Positions 10,298 through 29,500 of a stretch of 64,000 nucleotides of DNA are shown one piece after another (the first letter of the stretch is position 1; every line of letters begins with the position of its first letter). A model generated the notes under the pieces. The model had not been told where the DNA came from. It worked only from the letters and a program-made list of their open reading frames with translations, and did no database searches. The position numbers and the translations under genes were made by a program. The DNA is from Styela clava (Eukaryota > Chordata > Ascidiacea > Stolidobranchia > Styelidae). The stretch spans positions 7,461,383 through 7,525,382 of the forward strand of contig NC_135252.1 of assembly GCF_964204865.1 (NCBI RefSeq), given 5' to 3'.

Positions 10298-10731
10298 CAG
10301 TAGAACCTCCACTAGCGAAAGACCCTGAATACGAAATTTCCAAGTTACGGAATGTCTTTTCGTAGAAATATTGCTTTGAATAACCATTTGTTAACAATTG
10401 TCAACCATTTGTCTCCCACTCACCGCGGTCTTGGCCTTGTCTAGCTGGCCAACCCCAAAGGTAAACAAACCTATAATTTTTATTCGTTATTTCTCTGTTC
10501 TTTCTTCTTTCCATGTGTACTTCTCCATTTATTATGTACTAATCTAAATATAACATATATTTGTTAGAGATTTTAGCCATTATTTATAATTTAAACTAAT
10601 TTAATTTAAGTTTTATGGGGGCATAGAAGAGATAAGGGCATTTATAGGGTAAAATATGTCCAACTTACAAAATTTCTTGCTTACGAAACGGCTCCCGGAA
10701 CGAATTAAATTTGTAAGTAGAGTTTCTACTG
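10298..10731. mobile_element. pogo/Tigger-like MITE with TA target duplication
   Basis: The left end reads CAGTAGAACCTCCACTAGCG and the reverse complement of the right end reads CAGTAGAAACTCTACTTAC. These are imperfect terminal inverted repeats of about 18 bp of the pogo/Tigger type (CAGTAGAACCTC). The dinucleotide TA flanks both ends (10296-10297 and 10732-10733), as expected for Tc1/mariner/pogo insertion. At 434 bp without an ORF it is non-autonomous. It lies 136 bp after the AP4E1 stop and may contribute to its 3'UTR. Confidence 0.85.
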
Positions 10732-10733
10732 TA

Positions 10734-11721
10734 TTGTTAAGTTTGGACGTGGATTACTGGAACACATATTGACAAACAATTGTCCATGCGTCTATATTGC
10801 ATCCTTCATAAAAAAAAGTATGTCAAAAAGTCAGTTATTCATACACATATTTTTTTTATTTCGTTTGGTTGAATTTTTTTCAATATTTGTAGGCAATTCT
10901 TGTTTGTTGTTTCATGTCAATATTCTATCTATTTATGATTCCTAAAAAGCTTCAAATTTTTATTTTGTAATGAATAGCTTTTGCACAAATTAATCTTGAT
11001 GTTAGATATCTTGTACTTAGAATAAAATCTTATCGTTTCGTAATTTTCAGTTTATCTAAATTAGTTGTTCACTGATATTTGTTGCTTTGATCCCCTTTTT
11101 ACCCAAATATAAGCTGAAAAAGTTGGAATTTCAGTTAAATTGTGATGGTGCTATCTTTCATCAGTTTCTAGTTTTTGCAAGTTAATAGATATATTATGTT
11201 ACTAATTATTGGGATTTTTTCATACTTTTTTTGTATGTTTTTTGATGGTTAAAACATAAAACTTACCATGTATATTTTTCTATTTCTGAACTTTCTGGAA
11301 TATTTACTAAGAGATAAACTTCTATATTATTCATATATATATAAGAATACAAATGTTACGGTATTTTTGAATAAGTTAATGGTACTTTCTCACCACAATT
11401 GTTATTTTTTAGTGCAAAAATATTATCACTGTCTGAAATCAAAATTTATCTAACAAATGCCCAAGATAGAACATGTCCAATTCATTCCTGACTGCTTTTT
11501 CCACCTTCCCAACTAAGCAGGCTAAATTGTAATGTTATGTAATATGTATTACATTATATATTTTTGTAGGCTGATTATTCTTGTATTCTGTAAATGAGTC
11601 ATGTATCATTGACTTCCTGTATAAGAAGAAGTCGTTTGTTTGTGAATGACGTTATTTTTATGGCTGGTTACTGTGCATTACGAACAATGTGTAGGCAGTT
11701 TTGCATTTATGGCATGCCAGA
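10734..11721. other. Intergenic region before IPPK
   Basis: AT-rich with T-runs and no coding signal. A short ORF at 11,268-11,453 is low-complexity. The promoter and any 5'UTR of IPPK must lie here, but no TATA box or acceptor could be singled out. Confidence 0.5.
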
Positions 11722-14700
11722 ATGGAAGAAATAAGCGATTTTGAAGATTGGGAATACAGAGCAGAAGGAAATCTTCATATTATTGTTGCAAATAAGAGAA
11801 CAAAGCAAGTTTTGAGATTGTTGAAATGCCACAAAGATCAAACAATTTATGGGTATTTTTTATTTCACATTAGCTACCGGTATATTCTGACTGTATTTTC
11901 AATTACCGTAATATACTAATATGATACACTAATTTGTATATTGCATTCTAAAGTGTTTTGATCTACTATCTATTCCTATTACTGATAATAAAATCCAATG
12001 CTGGTCAATATACAATACTGTCAAACTGTGTTTGAAGTAATTTTGATTTACCGGTAGTCAAAGTTGTCTACAAACCACAACCAAAATCAGTTTATGACTA
12101 TCGGTATATTTCTTATGCATAGAAGATGTTCAAGATATTATTGAGAGCTAATTGTTAATTTTTGCAGAGATGTATCAGGATTTGATATTGAAAATGAAAT
12201 ATGCTTTATTCGAAATGTCGCAATACCGCTGATGAGAAATTGTAAAGCTTGCTTTCATGTTGAACGAGCTCCTCTAAGTCGAGACTTCTTGAAAAATATT
12301 TCAAAGAGGGTGGAACCACATCGACCAACATCAAGATTGAATAAAGTGAGCTTTGAATAGGGATTTTTACACCTTTGCATTGAAGCAAGGCATTAGAGAT
12401 CTTCCTGTTCACTTATTGCCAGGGTGGATAAGGTTAGGGATTAGGTCGGAATCTTTCCAGTCTTGAACAGCCTAATCAATTCATTATTACCATAATTATT
12501 GAATGTGAAAATAATCTTATTAACTAACCATTTAAAAATCAGAATATATTTATATTATAATATAAACTAAGAATTTTTTTGTTTGAAAAATTAATTAGAC
12601 ATGATATGTATATTATGTGTGAGGTATTATAAATTTGGGGCTTTATCTTATGAACTCTGTATGGCTTAATAATTGTTCTGAATAATAATTCTTCTGAATA
12701 ATAATTCTTCATCAGGGGACACTCTGGCTAGAAGCATTGAAGCAACATTCATTTTTGAAAAGTTCTTTCATAATTACATTTGTAGTCTATTTATCAACTC
12801 ATCATATCCGTATTCCTCTGTTAAGAGTAACTAAAACCTGTGGGAATTTTAGATGAAATTGGTCTTAGTCTGAAAACTTGAAAATGAACATCAATGCAGC
12901 ATCAATTCATCAATGATTGTTACTTTGTTTTATAGATCATAGATCAACGTTGCAAGTATGGGATGTTAATGCCTGACTTCTGTAGAGTTTTGCCGAATCC
13001 CACTTCTCACAATGATGTTAATATTAGTATTGAGATTAAACCAAAGCAAGGTTTCATTCTGATAGGTGAGATTTTTTTACAGCCTAGGCTTTTCAAGTTT
13101 TAATGTTGATATATGGGAAATAATGTTGGATACAAATCACTCAATTTATATTCCATATTGAAAATTTTTTTATTCAGTTCAGCCCATTATTGTCTGTTAC
13201 GAATTTGTTTACGAATATATCAGGAACTCATTATTGACGGATGTTCTTTAATAATGGAAATTGTGCCAACAACAAAAAATTGACACAGCTTTATCTAATG
13301 GAATAAATTTAGCGTTTCTGGAAAATTTGCCTCAGAAAATTTCGCCACATAGCAAAATTCGCTGCAAGAGCATTTTGCTGTAAATCAAGTATTTGTGATG
13401 AAAACCGATAGGTTTATAGGTCTAGGGTATGCTTTTAATAAATACCAAATCTTTTTTAAATAAAAAGGTACTTCAAAAACCTGTTTTTATCACAGATACT
13501 TGTTTTACAGCAAAATGCTCTTGCGGCAATTCTTCATGCGGAACCTAAAATTATATATCCATATCCTACTGATTAGCATAATTTTTTGCTGTTGTTCCAT
13601 GCACTATGTATTCTTTACAGGTCAAAATAGATGTAATTACAGTCAGTTCCAAAGAAATAAGGTTTTGAGCAAGTTTTATGAAAAGGAAAGCACATACTGC
13701 CCTCTAGATTTGTTTTCTGGATGCAAGAAAAGAATGAAAAAAGCTATTAAAGCACTTATTCATCATCCTCAAAATAATCTTCGGATTTTCAAGTAAATTA
13801 TAGTTTCTTGTTGTAAACTATCATTTCTAATTGTAATTTTGATATATTCACCTAGAAGAATGTTGTGACAAGTGTGATACTGTTTTTTTTTTAAATTGAA
13901 CAATTTCGAATGCCTCGTGTCAAGAGAGATGCAATAAATAGATTATGGTATCATGTTTACTGCCAAAGTGCACTCGCTTATTCTCGTTGATGTTTTTGAT
14001 CTAAACCTAGGTGCATTTGTCATGTACCTTTGACAGTGATTACCAACCTTTTTTGTTAAATTCCTTCCTCGCGTTCACCCTTCTTACGCATGAAACTACT
14101 TTGTTCAATTTGTAATGGATCCCTAGCTAGTGTCACACCTGTTTTTATAAGTAGTTTATATGTGCATGAATAAGTATCAAAGTAATAACGGAAAACTGAA
14201 AAATATTATGGATACTACAGCAAATAAAAAGCAAAATTCCTTCCCCAAAACAGAAAACTTCATCCCCGATCGGGAAACGTTGACATTATGAGAATTTCAG
14301 AAGATGCTTTTTCTTATCTTTTGGCCGACTTATTATAAAGGAGCTTTGATAAGATAAATCAAAAATTGTTTACTCTTGCAATCCTATATCTTGTAATCAA
14401 TGGAGTGATATGATTTTAATTGCTTGCAACCTTTGAATCTTCCTGAATTACACTTTTTGGCTACAAGTCTGAATACACCATATTTTTGTAATAACTATTC
14501 AATATTATTTTAGAAATGGACACATGATTTATTCTCAAGAAATAGTGGACAAAAAAAACTGCGATAATCATGATTTGTTTAAAGCAACTGTTCTCGGGAA
14601 CTTTGTCTCACATAGCGACAGCACACGTGGAACAGCAGAAAGATTAAAACGGGCTGCACAAAACTTGCATGATCTTGTTTGCAACCTCCTTCTCCATCCA

Positions 14701-15297
14701 ATATGTGAGCAAAAATCAGATAGAGGACATGTAGCTCAATATTGCGATGCTGGTTTTTCAAATGAGGAAGCAAAAAAGTTGAAATCGCCGTTACGTAAGC
14801 AAACCCTTCCAACAAACAGCATATTGGGTCTACTTCTATCATTACAGAAACTGGAAAGTCGTTCAATAAATGAATACTATGATATGTATATGTCTATTAA
14901 AAACCAATTGGCGATGTTTCCACATGATGCTCAGAGGCTTTCCATAGAAGGTCCATATGACTCAGAACATTGGAAGAAATTAGTTTTTCAAATTACTAAA
15001 GGTGACACAAAATCGACAGCTGAATCGGATTTGAAGAAATTAAATGATCTCGATATAAAAGCATCTTTGCTGAGAAAATTTTTGATTGCGACCAGCTTTA
15101 AAGACTGTTCAATCATATTGACATTTCAAAAGAAATTACATGATTGTGATCATATTTCCGCAAAGGATTCACCCATTAGTATAACAACTCGACATGGACA
15201 ACAGTATTGGTGTTCGTTGGCGCTGGTCGACAGCGATCCCAAACTTTCGAACAGGATTCCACAGTATTATCAAGATGCTTGTAAGCAAGCAGCATAA
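11722..15297 (+). CDS. IPPK: Inositol-pentakisphosphate 2-kinase (5 exons)
   Basis: IPPK (IPK1) phosphorylates the 2-position of Ins(1,3,4,5,6)P5 to give InsP6 (phytate). Exons: 11722-11852, 12168-12345, 12936-13065, 13621-13792, 14514-15297. All introns are GT..AG and all junctions stay in frame, giving 464 residues (human 491). Visible signatures: N-terminal MEEISDFEDWEYRAEGN, then ANKRTKQVLRLLK; the conserved EIKPKQGF box at ~136-143; YCPLDLFSG at ~172-180; NNLRIFKNG at the exon 4/5 junction; IEGPYDSEHW and KDCSIIL (~400-406) in the C-lobe. A DPKLSNRIPQYY segment closes the protein, matching the family C-terminus. Start is the ATG at 11722; an ATG at 11709 is in another frame. Intron 3 contains a long inverted repeat (13355-13532). 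Convergent with the NDR kinase. Confidence 0.93.
13355..13532. repeat. Inverted repeat with ~50-bp arms in IPPK intron 3
   Basis: The left arm (13355-13406) contains GCAAGAGCATTTTGCTGTAA followed by a CAAGTATTTGTGAT block. The right arm (13481-13532) contains its reverse complement with about three mismatches over 41 bp plus a small indel at the outer edge. The spacer is 74 bp. In the pre-mRNA this can fold into a long hairpin ending 88 nt before exon 4. It may be a foldback MITE. Confidence 0.85.
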
Positions 15298-15470
15298 GAA
15301 GTCAGAATATCATTGAAAATATCATTTTCTGCATGTCATTCTTGGGAGCTCAATCCATATCATTTTCTGCATGTCATTCTTGGAAACTATTGTGCATGTG
15401 ATGAATTCTGCTATCCATGTCTTCTTAGTTTATTTATTCAGTATTTCTTGGTCCTTGGGACATTTTTTGA
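15298..15470 (+). other. IPPK 3' flank with short duplication
   Basis: Just after the stop codon a CATATCATTTTCTGCATGTC-like unit (about 45 bp including ATTCTTGG) appears twice in tandem, at 15317-15350 and 15356-15390. This is likely 3'UTR sequence. Confidence 0.45.
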
Positions 15471-15675
15471 TACTCCCTTAGTGTGTGTACCAGGTTCGGG
15501 TTGTGCCATAATTTTATTTCGATTTTCCTTATTTTAGTTCTATTACAAGTTTGAGGACTGTCTGTGTTAGCCAATTGAATATACCCCCTGCCCTTTTTTC
15601 AGTCCCTTTACACTCGATGTAAAATAGGTGAACAAAAATAGTTACCTCCATATTGGTACACACACTTCTGGAGCG
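15471..15675 (+). mobile_element. MITE family B, copy 2
   Basis: Starts TACTCCCTTAGTGTGTGTAC and ends GGTACACACACTTCTGGAG, so the two ends are imperfect inverted repeats of about 19 bp. The interior includes an AGGTTCGGGTTGTGCC block near the start and a CCCTTTACACTCGATGTAAA block near the end. Members are about 200-225 bp, have no coding capacity and are spread along the window in both orientations. Confidence 0.8.
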
Positions 15676-18600
15676 CTCTTTTTTTTGCTTTAGCTGAAAC
15701 TCCCAAGATTGGAGTTTTAAGTCTTAATGGCAATGGGTAGAGGGATATTCTATTTAAAGCCATTGTCTTCTATGTATGAATGGACAAATCTTTTAATGTC
15801 TCCCTTTTAATATATAATGTGATAAGATGACTTTTCAACCTTATCATATTTGTACATAGATTTATCACACGCTCTGAAGATCCTGTCAGGGTTTATATGG
15901 TGTTTGCAATGTAATTTAAATGCGTACTATTAGGTTATTGCTCTGCTTTGTTATTTATCTTATTAATGCAGAATTCAGGCTTTATTGATGCAATTATTTG
16001 TATGCAGTTGTACTCGTTTTCTTAGTCTACCTTGCAGTGTCTAGTTTTTATTTTAGGAGACTTCAATATTGCTGCCACAACACAATATATGTGCAATGTG
16101 TTGTACATAAAACACTATTGCTATAATTATTTTTATTATGTTCTTTAGATATTTGTATCACAATGCAGGAAATCTGTCTATGAAACTGTGTTATCAAAAG
16201 CAAGTGATGCCTCGTATTTGTCAGTGTTCACTGTAACAAAGACACCAAGTACTCTTCCTATCACCTAGCTTTGTATACTGCAAGCTTGAATGCATCATAA
16301 TAACAATATTTTGTTGCTGTAGGTTTCAAACATTTGTTTTGGTGGCCCAATAGCTCATAAATAAAACTTTCGGAATCTGCACTGATTTTTTTCAATGTAT
16401 TCGAAGTTGACTTCAACTTAAATTCTAAATTGGGTTCAGCTAGTTATGCCGTAAATTGAGACGATCGTTTTGTTGATTGATTTTCAATTTTTGTCTTGTA
16501 TAGAACTGAGGAGCTGGTTTCCAACTCTGTCGCTTTATGTTAGAAATTATGTGAAAAAATAACTCGATGGTTAGGAGCCGGAGACTCTTATAGCTCCGGC
16601 TGCTAAGCTTGGCCACAGCTATTGAGTGCTCAAGCGAAATTTTTCAAATGAAAAATTCTTCAAATCAGGAATTTCTCGCAATAAATATAACCAATTTTGA
16701 ATGTATTCGAATATTCAATCAATTTGTTGTATACATCACTGGGGCCCTTGATTAAGTTAAAACAACATTGCTATGTATATTTGGAAAACTGCTTTTCACT
16801 TATTCTTTCTATGCCTGTTTGCGATATTGTGTTGTGTATTATTCTTCTTTAATACTATTATAACTGTGGTGGTATTCACCGTGGCACATGTTATACTTTT
16901 TATTGTGTAACAACTAAAGACATACACAAATTTAAATAATGCTGCTTACTCTACATCCATATGGCATGAGATATTTTACTGATGAACTTGAATCGCAATT
17001 TCATCTGCATGTGAAATAGTATGTTTAACGCAATTTTCCTTTTGGGGTAATGTCACAGTTGCATGTCACTGTGCAATGTATTTTTATTTTTCATTCATTA
17101 TGCGAGGAGATTACTGCCATCAGGAATGTGGTGTATTTTGTGCAATTTTGCATTGCCTTGCCATTTCATTTATACACATTTATGTTATTATATTTAAATT
17201 GCATTATAAACGGTTCCATGCGATATTAGTGTATTTAATAATTGCCTTGTAAAGAAAGTTCAATTAGTAATCGAGGCAGAATTTTGTTGGGAGTGATCAC
17301 AGTTGAAGGTGACAAAATTGGGGGTCTTGACTGCAATACTAGAGCAGTTATTATTACCAGTGCTTAGAGATCATTCGGATAGAATGACTTAATTAAGCAC
17401 TGTAAACTGCAAAAATAATCTCAAGCGGGAGCAGTGGACAATAGCAGTGCATTTAAAACCACTTGGTAATTAATAATTTCTACAACTAGTGTTTAATACT
17501 TTCAAACTTGAAAAAAGTGTGTTATCCTGAAACAAAGTCGACTGGGGACAAATGCTGAATTTATTATCTTAGCAAGACAGATTTCAGTTATTGGTAATTT
17601 TCTTTTATAATCCTGGTTATGCAACAGCACCTTCACGACCTATTTCTCCAGCCTGTAAAATAGCTGCTGGCCAAATAATCAAGATTCTTGCCTAAGTAGC
17701 CGTACAATAACAAAATGGAGCAATTCTTCCGATATAATGCAGTGAGAACAACCGAACTAGATTATGTTGTAGTCAACAGTATTAAGACTATTATCACGCA
17801 TCTCTTGAAGTTCAGGGAAACTGTCAAAGCACCTAACTAAATCTGAAACCATACCAGTTAAATTCAAATCACTACAAAATAAGTACAGCAAACATTGAAG
17901 TGCTAATTTTATTCACAATACCAAAAGTATAAGATAACTACAATGAATCGGTATTTGATTTAGAAACTAAATAATGATATATAGATTGTCCTTATAAAGA
18001 AAAAATAAGATAGCACAGCTCCTAACAAAACACCATTTCGCGGTGCATGGTATATAAAACTTATATTTCTCATATCCTGACACTGGTCATTAGCTGTTTT
18101 TTTAATCATAAACAATTGATGTTCTGATTGGTCACAAATGAAGTGCATAATTCCCAGTGCTTTCTCAATTCATTAACTATTTTATGTGAAATGACTAGCT
18201 GAGAGTAGCTGGTTAATATACCATCAACATTGCATAACATGTTTTAGCAGTGTATGTGGCAGTATAAATGCTTTTAATAAAAATAAAACCCTACACGAAA
18301 AGATTTCGAAGATATTTAGTAGATTCGATTTATCTGTAACATACCTGCACTCAAAAATTAATTTTAAACAGAGAATCTTAAAACTACCATGTACGGCAGT
18401 GATAAATCATAGGACAGAATGAGCTTGATCTTTGGATGACTAAATCCTCAGAATCAAAGCACATGACCACACTTTGGTTAAGTGTCTTCCAAAATTGTAT
18501 TTCTGATATATCTTAATTAGAACCTTTCGAGCATGAGTTAAAATATGAATCAGGCTAATTATCATGAGTGGGTTTTTGAGTGTTTGATGCAAACAAAGGT

Positions 18601-19328
18601 GAAACAATAACATGTCAAAGTAACTTACGTCTACTACGACCACACACAGACAGTGGAATGCTACAATATACAAAACATCAAAGTATCGAGTGCAATTCCC
18701 GTGCAGGATACTCGAAGAAAGCACATTCAAGAGATTCACATTCATGAAAACACCACAGAAATGTCGAAAACCTAGATAGCATGAACCACAGTACCGTTTA
18801 TTTTACAAATGAACCAATACATTTGTATCTGCAACATGGGCAATTTTGCAAGTCGTTATTACTGAAACTTCAGATTGAAAAAAGTGGAGTGAAATATTTC
18901 AAAATCATCATTCCACAGTTAATATAAGAAAATTTTCAGACAATGATTTTGATAGCGACATAAATGCCAAAAGATGTTGTATTCGTGTTATAAGAGCATA
19001 TTGAAATTCCTGGAACTTAAAAAATGAACTTATCAAGGGGTGTTAGGGATTACATCTCAACAAATATCGTCTGTAGACGGTATCCACCCATACAATTCAA
19101 TAATATGTTCATATAATATCTAATGTATAGGACTGGGATATATAGACTTTTCACCCCCCCTGGAGTTTTCCAACAAAAAGACAGTTTGAGCTTCTGATTT
19201 TCAGTTCAGTATTCGGTCCAGAGAAAATTTCTTCTTCAGTTAATGATTTATGGGAAAGGAAAATTTAGATGAATAATAGAACTAAAATGCAGAATATTAT
19301 GAAGGAGTATAAAAATGCTAAAACAGTT
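15676..19328. other. 3.6-kb interval between convergent IPPK and NDR kinase genes
   Basis: Low-complexity AT-rich sequence. No ORF has recognisable motifs or paired splice sites. An AATAAA at 16360-16365 on the plus strand could serve IPPK with a ~1-kb 3'UTR. Much of the right part is probably the 3'UTR of the minus-strand kinase. Confidence 0.5.
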
Positions 19329-24905
<5,577 letters not shown>

Positions 24906-25062
24906 GTTTGTCAGTTGTTGATCTTTGTTGAAAGTTTAAACTACTTTAACAGCATTTCGAGTCCACTTGGAATTAATTTCGAAAACGTCTATACTGCTGT
25001 AAAGTAATTTAATAAATTGAAGCATGAAAAGTTAAAAACAATGATCATATATCATAATATAT
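24906..25062. other. 5' flank of the NDR kinase
   Basis: Probable 5'UTR and promoter of the minus-strand kinase. No TATA box is evident. The region is shared with the divergent LIAS gene 1.66 kb away. Confidence 0.4.
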
Positions 25063-25292
25063 TCATCCCATGCAGGGATGGTTATGTGCGAGAGGATTGC
25101 TGGACTCCTCGCCGTCGTTGGGTGGTTCACATAACCGCTGGTCGGTTACGGCTTCCTCCACCACCAAGTCCATGCTTTCGAAAACAAACAATATAACCAA
25201 TCCCATACCCGACTTGGAATGGTAACCGGACGAGAGGCCGTGGTTCGCCATATGGATAAGCCGTCTTATCGGCTTTCCTCTCCCCCGGGATA
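25063..25292 (+). repeat. SINE-like repeat family A, copy 2
   Basis: About 85-90% like the copy at 5,814-6,062 along the whole body: GTGCGAGAGGATTGCTGGAC, GGTTACGGCTTCCTCCACCA and TTTCCTCTCCCCCGGGAT blocks in the same order. The B-box at the left end is lost. It lies in the NDR/LIAS divergent spacer. Confidence 0.8.
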
Positions 25293-26569
25293 AACAAGTA
25301 AATCTCAATCCCAATCCTATATGAACAGAGAATGTATTTTTTTGACACGCCTCACAGCTTCACTTTAAACAAGGCTCTGTACAAGCATCTTATCACTACG
25401 TGCTGACGTGAAAATCTTCTATTTTTAGAAAGACGGACGGTAAAAGTTGAGCATCTTACATCTATTGAAATACTTTATAGACAGATAGAAAGAAAATCTG
25501 TGGCATACGTAATCGCACAAGTTCAAACATGAGTGGGCCTCACCTCATTCATATAGATATTATAAAGAGTTACATATAAAAAACTTCAGATAGTATAAAA
25601 CAGAGAGTAAAGTGATTTTTTAGTATTCCGATCATTGCTATCAGAGAAAATCTGAATAAGTTGATTTGATCTAAAATTACAAATGTAGTATTTAGGTATT
25701 TTCGAACTTGAAACAAGGTACTGCAGTACTGTACCAAAAAATGGCTGAATTGGTACAAGTTGACTTATTCTACCAGTGACTTAATAGTGTATTAATGAAA
25801 ATTTATCTTCATTTGTAATTTCAAACTAATGACAGAATGTGGTAATGTGAGGTCAGGCAGTCAGAAGGTATTGATAGACATGGCTGCCAAAAACATACAT
25901 TCAGACATTACAGTAAATACGGTATAGATATTTCAGACAATATAGACAATTTATTTCTGATCTGATGAATAACTTCGACCTCTAAATACAGACAGGAAAA
26001 AACTAAACTCCAGAAACTCTGGAGGCAGGAAGGTGATGTGATTCAATCACAATACCAGAATACTGGTACTCCTTCAACCACGGCCGTTTTGTCAGTAAAT
26101 CAATTTTACAGTTGGTTATATCCAACGATTGTATATGGATGTTATTGGGGTAACATTAATGCTGTTTAACTACTCGCGCAACAGACGGCACAATGAAAAA
26201 AAAATAAAATGACAGAATTCAGGAATTGGTACTGTAAACTGATGAACTGACAAAAAATTGCGAGTGCACGTTGCAAATTTTGGTTTCACTGTCTCAATGA
26301 AAATAATAAAATATACTAATTAGTTAAAACAACGCTTACACGAGGATATTAAATAACAAATTGCATACCATTTTCACATCACTAGTTACAGAGTTACGAG
26401 GAGCGAATAAATTGCAGGATGGCGTGAGAGAGTCGATGTTACTTGTTATTGCAAAGGCGGTTCAGTTCTTAATATTTTTTAGATACCATATCAGATCTGC
26501 AGATATTGAGGTGAGTGGGCTTGTGGATTGCTGACTCTTGAATATTTTGAAAATTATTCATTTAAAACA
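25293..26569. other. NDR-LIAS divergent intergenic region
   Basis: No coding signal. Short pieces are GC-richer near 26,390-26,460, probably close to the LIAS transcription start. A GAGGTGAGTG donor-like site lies at 26,509-26,518, but no matching acceptor is seen before the ATG. Confidence 0.4.
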
Positions 26570-29500
26570 ATGTTGTGTACCACAAAAACGATTCCAATTT
26601 GCACAAGAAGAGTTTCTGCTTTGAAGGTGAGTGATATAATTTAAATTACAGAATTTCGATATCCGGTCTATTGCAAACATACCGTATTGCAGTATTATTA
26701 AAAACTCTTTTCATTTTAGGCAGTGGTGAATGCTAAACAGTTTCAACGAATAAATTTTTCAACCACAACACATGATCTTGAAGCTGATAAAAAATCTGCT
26801 ATTGCAAATGGACCTGGATTAGAGGATTTTGTGTCAGGAAGTATTGAAGAAGGGGATGCATGGCAACATTACACTGGAGATCTTGTGCGAACAAAAGGAA
26901 TTAAAAGGTATGTCAGCTTTTGTTATTATTATCAACTGTGCCATTTGCTATTAGGGGCATTCAAAAGTGATGATCTTTTTGATGAAATCTTGACGGCCCA
27001 TTGTACAAGTGATTTTTGGTCAAAAGTAGGAAGCCTTTTTGCCACAAATGAAGTATTAATACAAACTATTCATATACGAATGGGCTACTCATTCACCAGA
27101 GTAGTGGCATTCACTGATGAACTCCAGTAGAACCCTTCCCCCTAATCCATATGCAGACATGAGTGTATATGTTATTATTTTTAAACAACTCACAAGAAAA
27201 TATAAACTCAAACCATCCTGTGGTCAGGAAAGTCTCTATACTTGTATTCCAAAGTAGGATTCTTAGCACAGGCATGTATTTTTGTAAGATGATGATAATG
27301 AAAATTTCTCTCAGGCAATTTATTATTTCAAATAAAATATCCAAATTCACCATAAATTACCACAAATGTTTTACAAAATTGACTAGCCTACTTTCTGTTC
27401 ATAGGTTGAAATTGCCACCTTGGTTGAAAACAAAATTTCCGCAAGGCGAAAACTATAAAAAACTAAAGTCTGATTTGAGGAAATTAAAATTGAGCACTGT
27501 GTGTGAAGAAGCTCGCTGTCCGAATATCGGAGAATGCTGGGGTGGTGGAGAGCATGGAACTGCAACAGCAACAATAATGGTATGTCGTGCTTAAAATGTT
27601 CATCCATATACAGATTTTTTCGCATTCAGAATGTCTTTGTATGTTTTGTTTGTCACACAATATCCGATTAATCAGAGAGAAAATGAGAACAGTGAGATTC
27701 GTAATGACTTTACTTGATATGTGATTGAATTGAGCGGTGTACTAATATAGATTCTAGAATTATTTTCTTCTCTATATAATCATTTTGATATATACATAAT
27801 ATATATATATACTTTCAGCTCATGGGTGACACATGTACACGTGGATGTAGATTTTGTTCAGTGAAAACAGCAAGGAATCCTCCACCTCCTGATCCTATGG
27901 AACCAGAAAGCACAGCTAGAGCCATCTCTGAATGGGGTCTTGATTATGTTGTACTGACATCGGTTGACAGGGATGGTATGTATAATTTAATTAAGTGTCT
28001 AGGTAATATGTTTTAGCATGCTGCTGGGCAAACCATTGAATTCAGCCAAATAATGTATCATTACCAGTGATGTTTATATACTATCTCAATTCTCCTGAAA
28101 AATGCTGATGATACCTGATAAGCATCTAGTAACATTTGTAACCTAATTTTCCATATTTAGAAGGGCAAACTAGCTTTATCGTTTCAAAGATTATATCTGG
28201 ATATTAACATATGTGGTGATTTGAGAATAGTAAGTTTATATATTGTGGGCCTAGTGATTAAAGTGCTGAGATTTACTTTAAAATCACGGTAAGTTGAAAT
28301 ATTGGGTTTAAATTGTATGCCCACCTTCTCACACAGGATGTTATTTAAAAATGGGTAGGCAATGACAAATTTTACCAAAATGTCACACTTTATATAAAGC
28401 CATCTGAGCTTTAGTTTAGTATCAACAGAATCAAGATACTTTGTTTTATCATCCCTTGTTGCTGAATAAACTAATTAAAAAGGAGTCGTGTTGGTATGTA
28501 TGGAGCAGATAACCCTGCAATAGTATTATCAGAATTATAATTGATTCAAATACTGTGAAATTCTTTCATATTTTTAACAGATTTACCAGATGGAGGTGCT
28601 GAACATTTTAGTAACACTGTGAAAAATATAAAAAGTTTTATTAACAGTATATTTGTTGAATGTCTGACTCCTGATTTTCGTGGTGACAAAAATTCTATAG
28701 AGACACTCGCTACATCTGGATTAGATGTATATGCTCACAATATTGAATGTGTCCGAGATTTAACATGGTATGTACAAATGTCCTTTAACCATGTTTAAAT
28801 TTATTCAAACTATGAAGCCCTAAGACTGTCATGCAGAAGTCAAATTTGAATACTCTTCGTTAAGACAGACCTTGAGAAATTTTAGTTTGTGCGCGGTAAC
28901 AATAAATATCCCTGTCAATCAAAAACATTGCATCTTCCTACATGTCCACGAATGCCCGTGTGATTTTAGAATTGTCTCGCGATTGAAATGGCCGAAACCT
29001 AACTTACCCTATGAATACCATGGTAAATAAAATAAAATTCAAATATCGGATAATTTCTGATGGAATATTACCCTCTATTACCCAACTTGTTCTCAAAGAT
29101 TATGAATTAAATTTCAGGTTGGTTCGAGATCCCAGAGCAACATACGATCAGTCATTATCAGTGTTGTCTCACGCAAAGTCAGTTAATCAAAATATTTTAA
29201 CGAAATCTTCTATAATGCTTGGATTTGGAGAAACTGATGAAGAAGTTCTGCAAGCTTTAAAAGGTATAAGGAATAGCAAATCATGATTTACCATTAACAC
29301 ATCACATGATAAATTTAGGCTTTGTACACAGGCGTGACAAATAGTAAGGCAAACGTATAAATCATAACGACATTAGTGGCACCAGTGCTTGTCAGTTTTT
29401 TTCATCACATTTCTCTATAGTATGTATTTTTCATATTACAATCTGTGGATATAATTCGAAGAATGTTGCTCAGTTGTGTACCATCATATTGCTAATATTA

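Noticed and set aside
14579-14866. 95-codon minus-strand ORF
   Set aside because: Antisense shadow of IPPK exon 5.
15490-15510. Telomere-like GGTTAGGG words
   Set aside because: They are part of the MITE family consensus and occur in single units, so this is not an internal telomere.
26723-27130. 135-codon ORF in plus strand
   Set aside because: Its first 62 codons are LIAS exon 2; the rest is read-through of intron 2 past the GTATGT donor at 26908.
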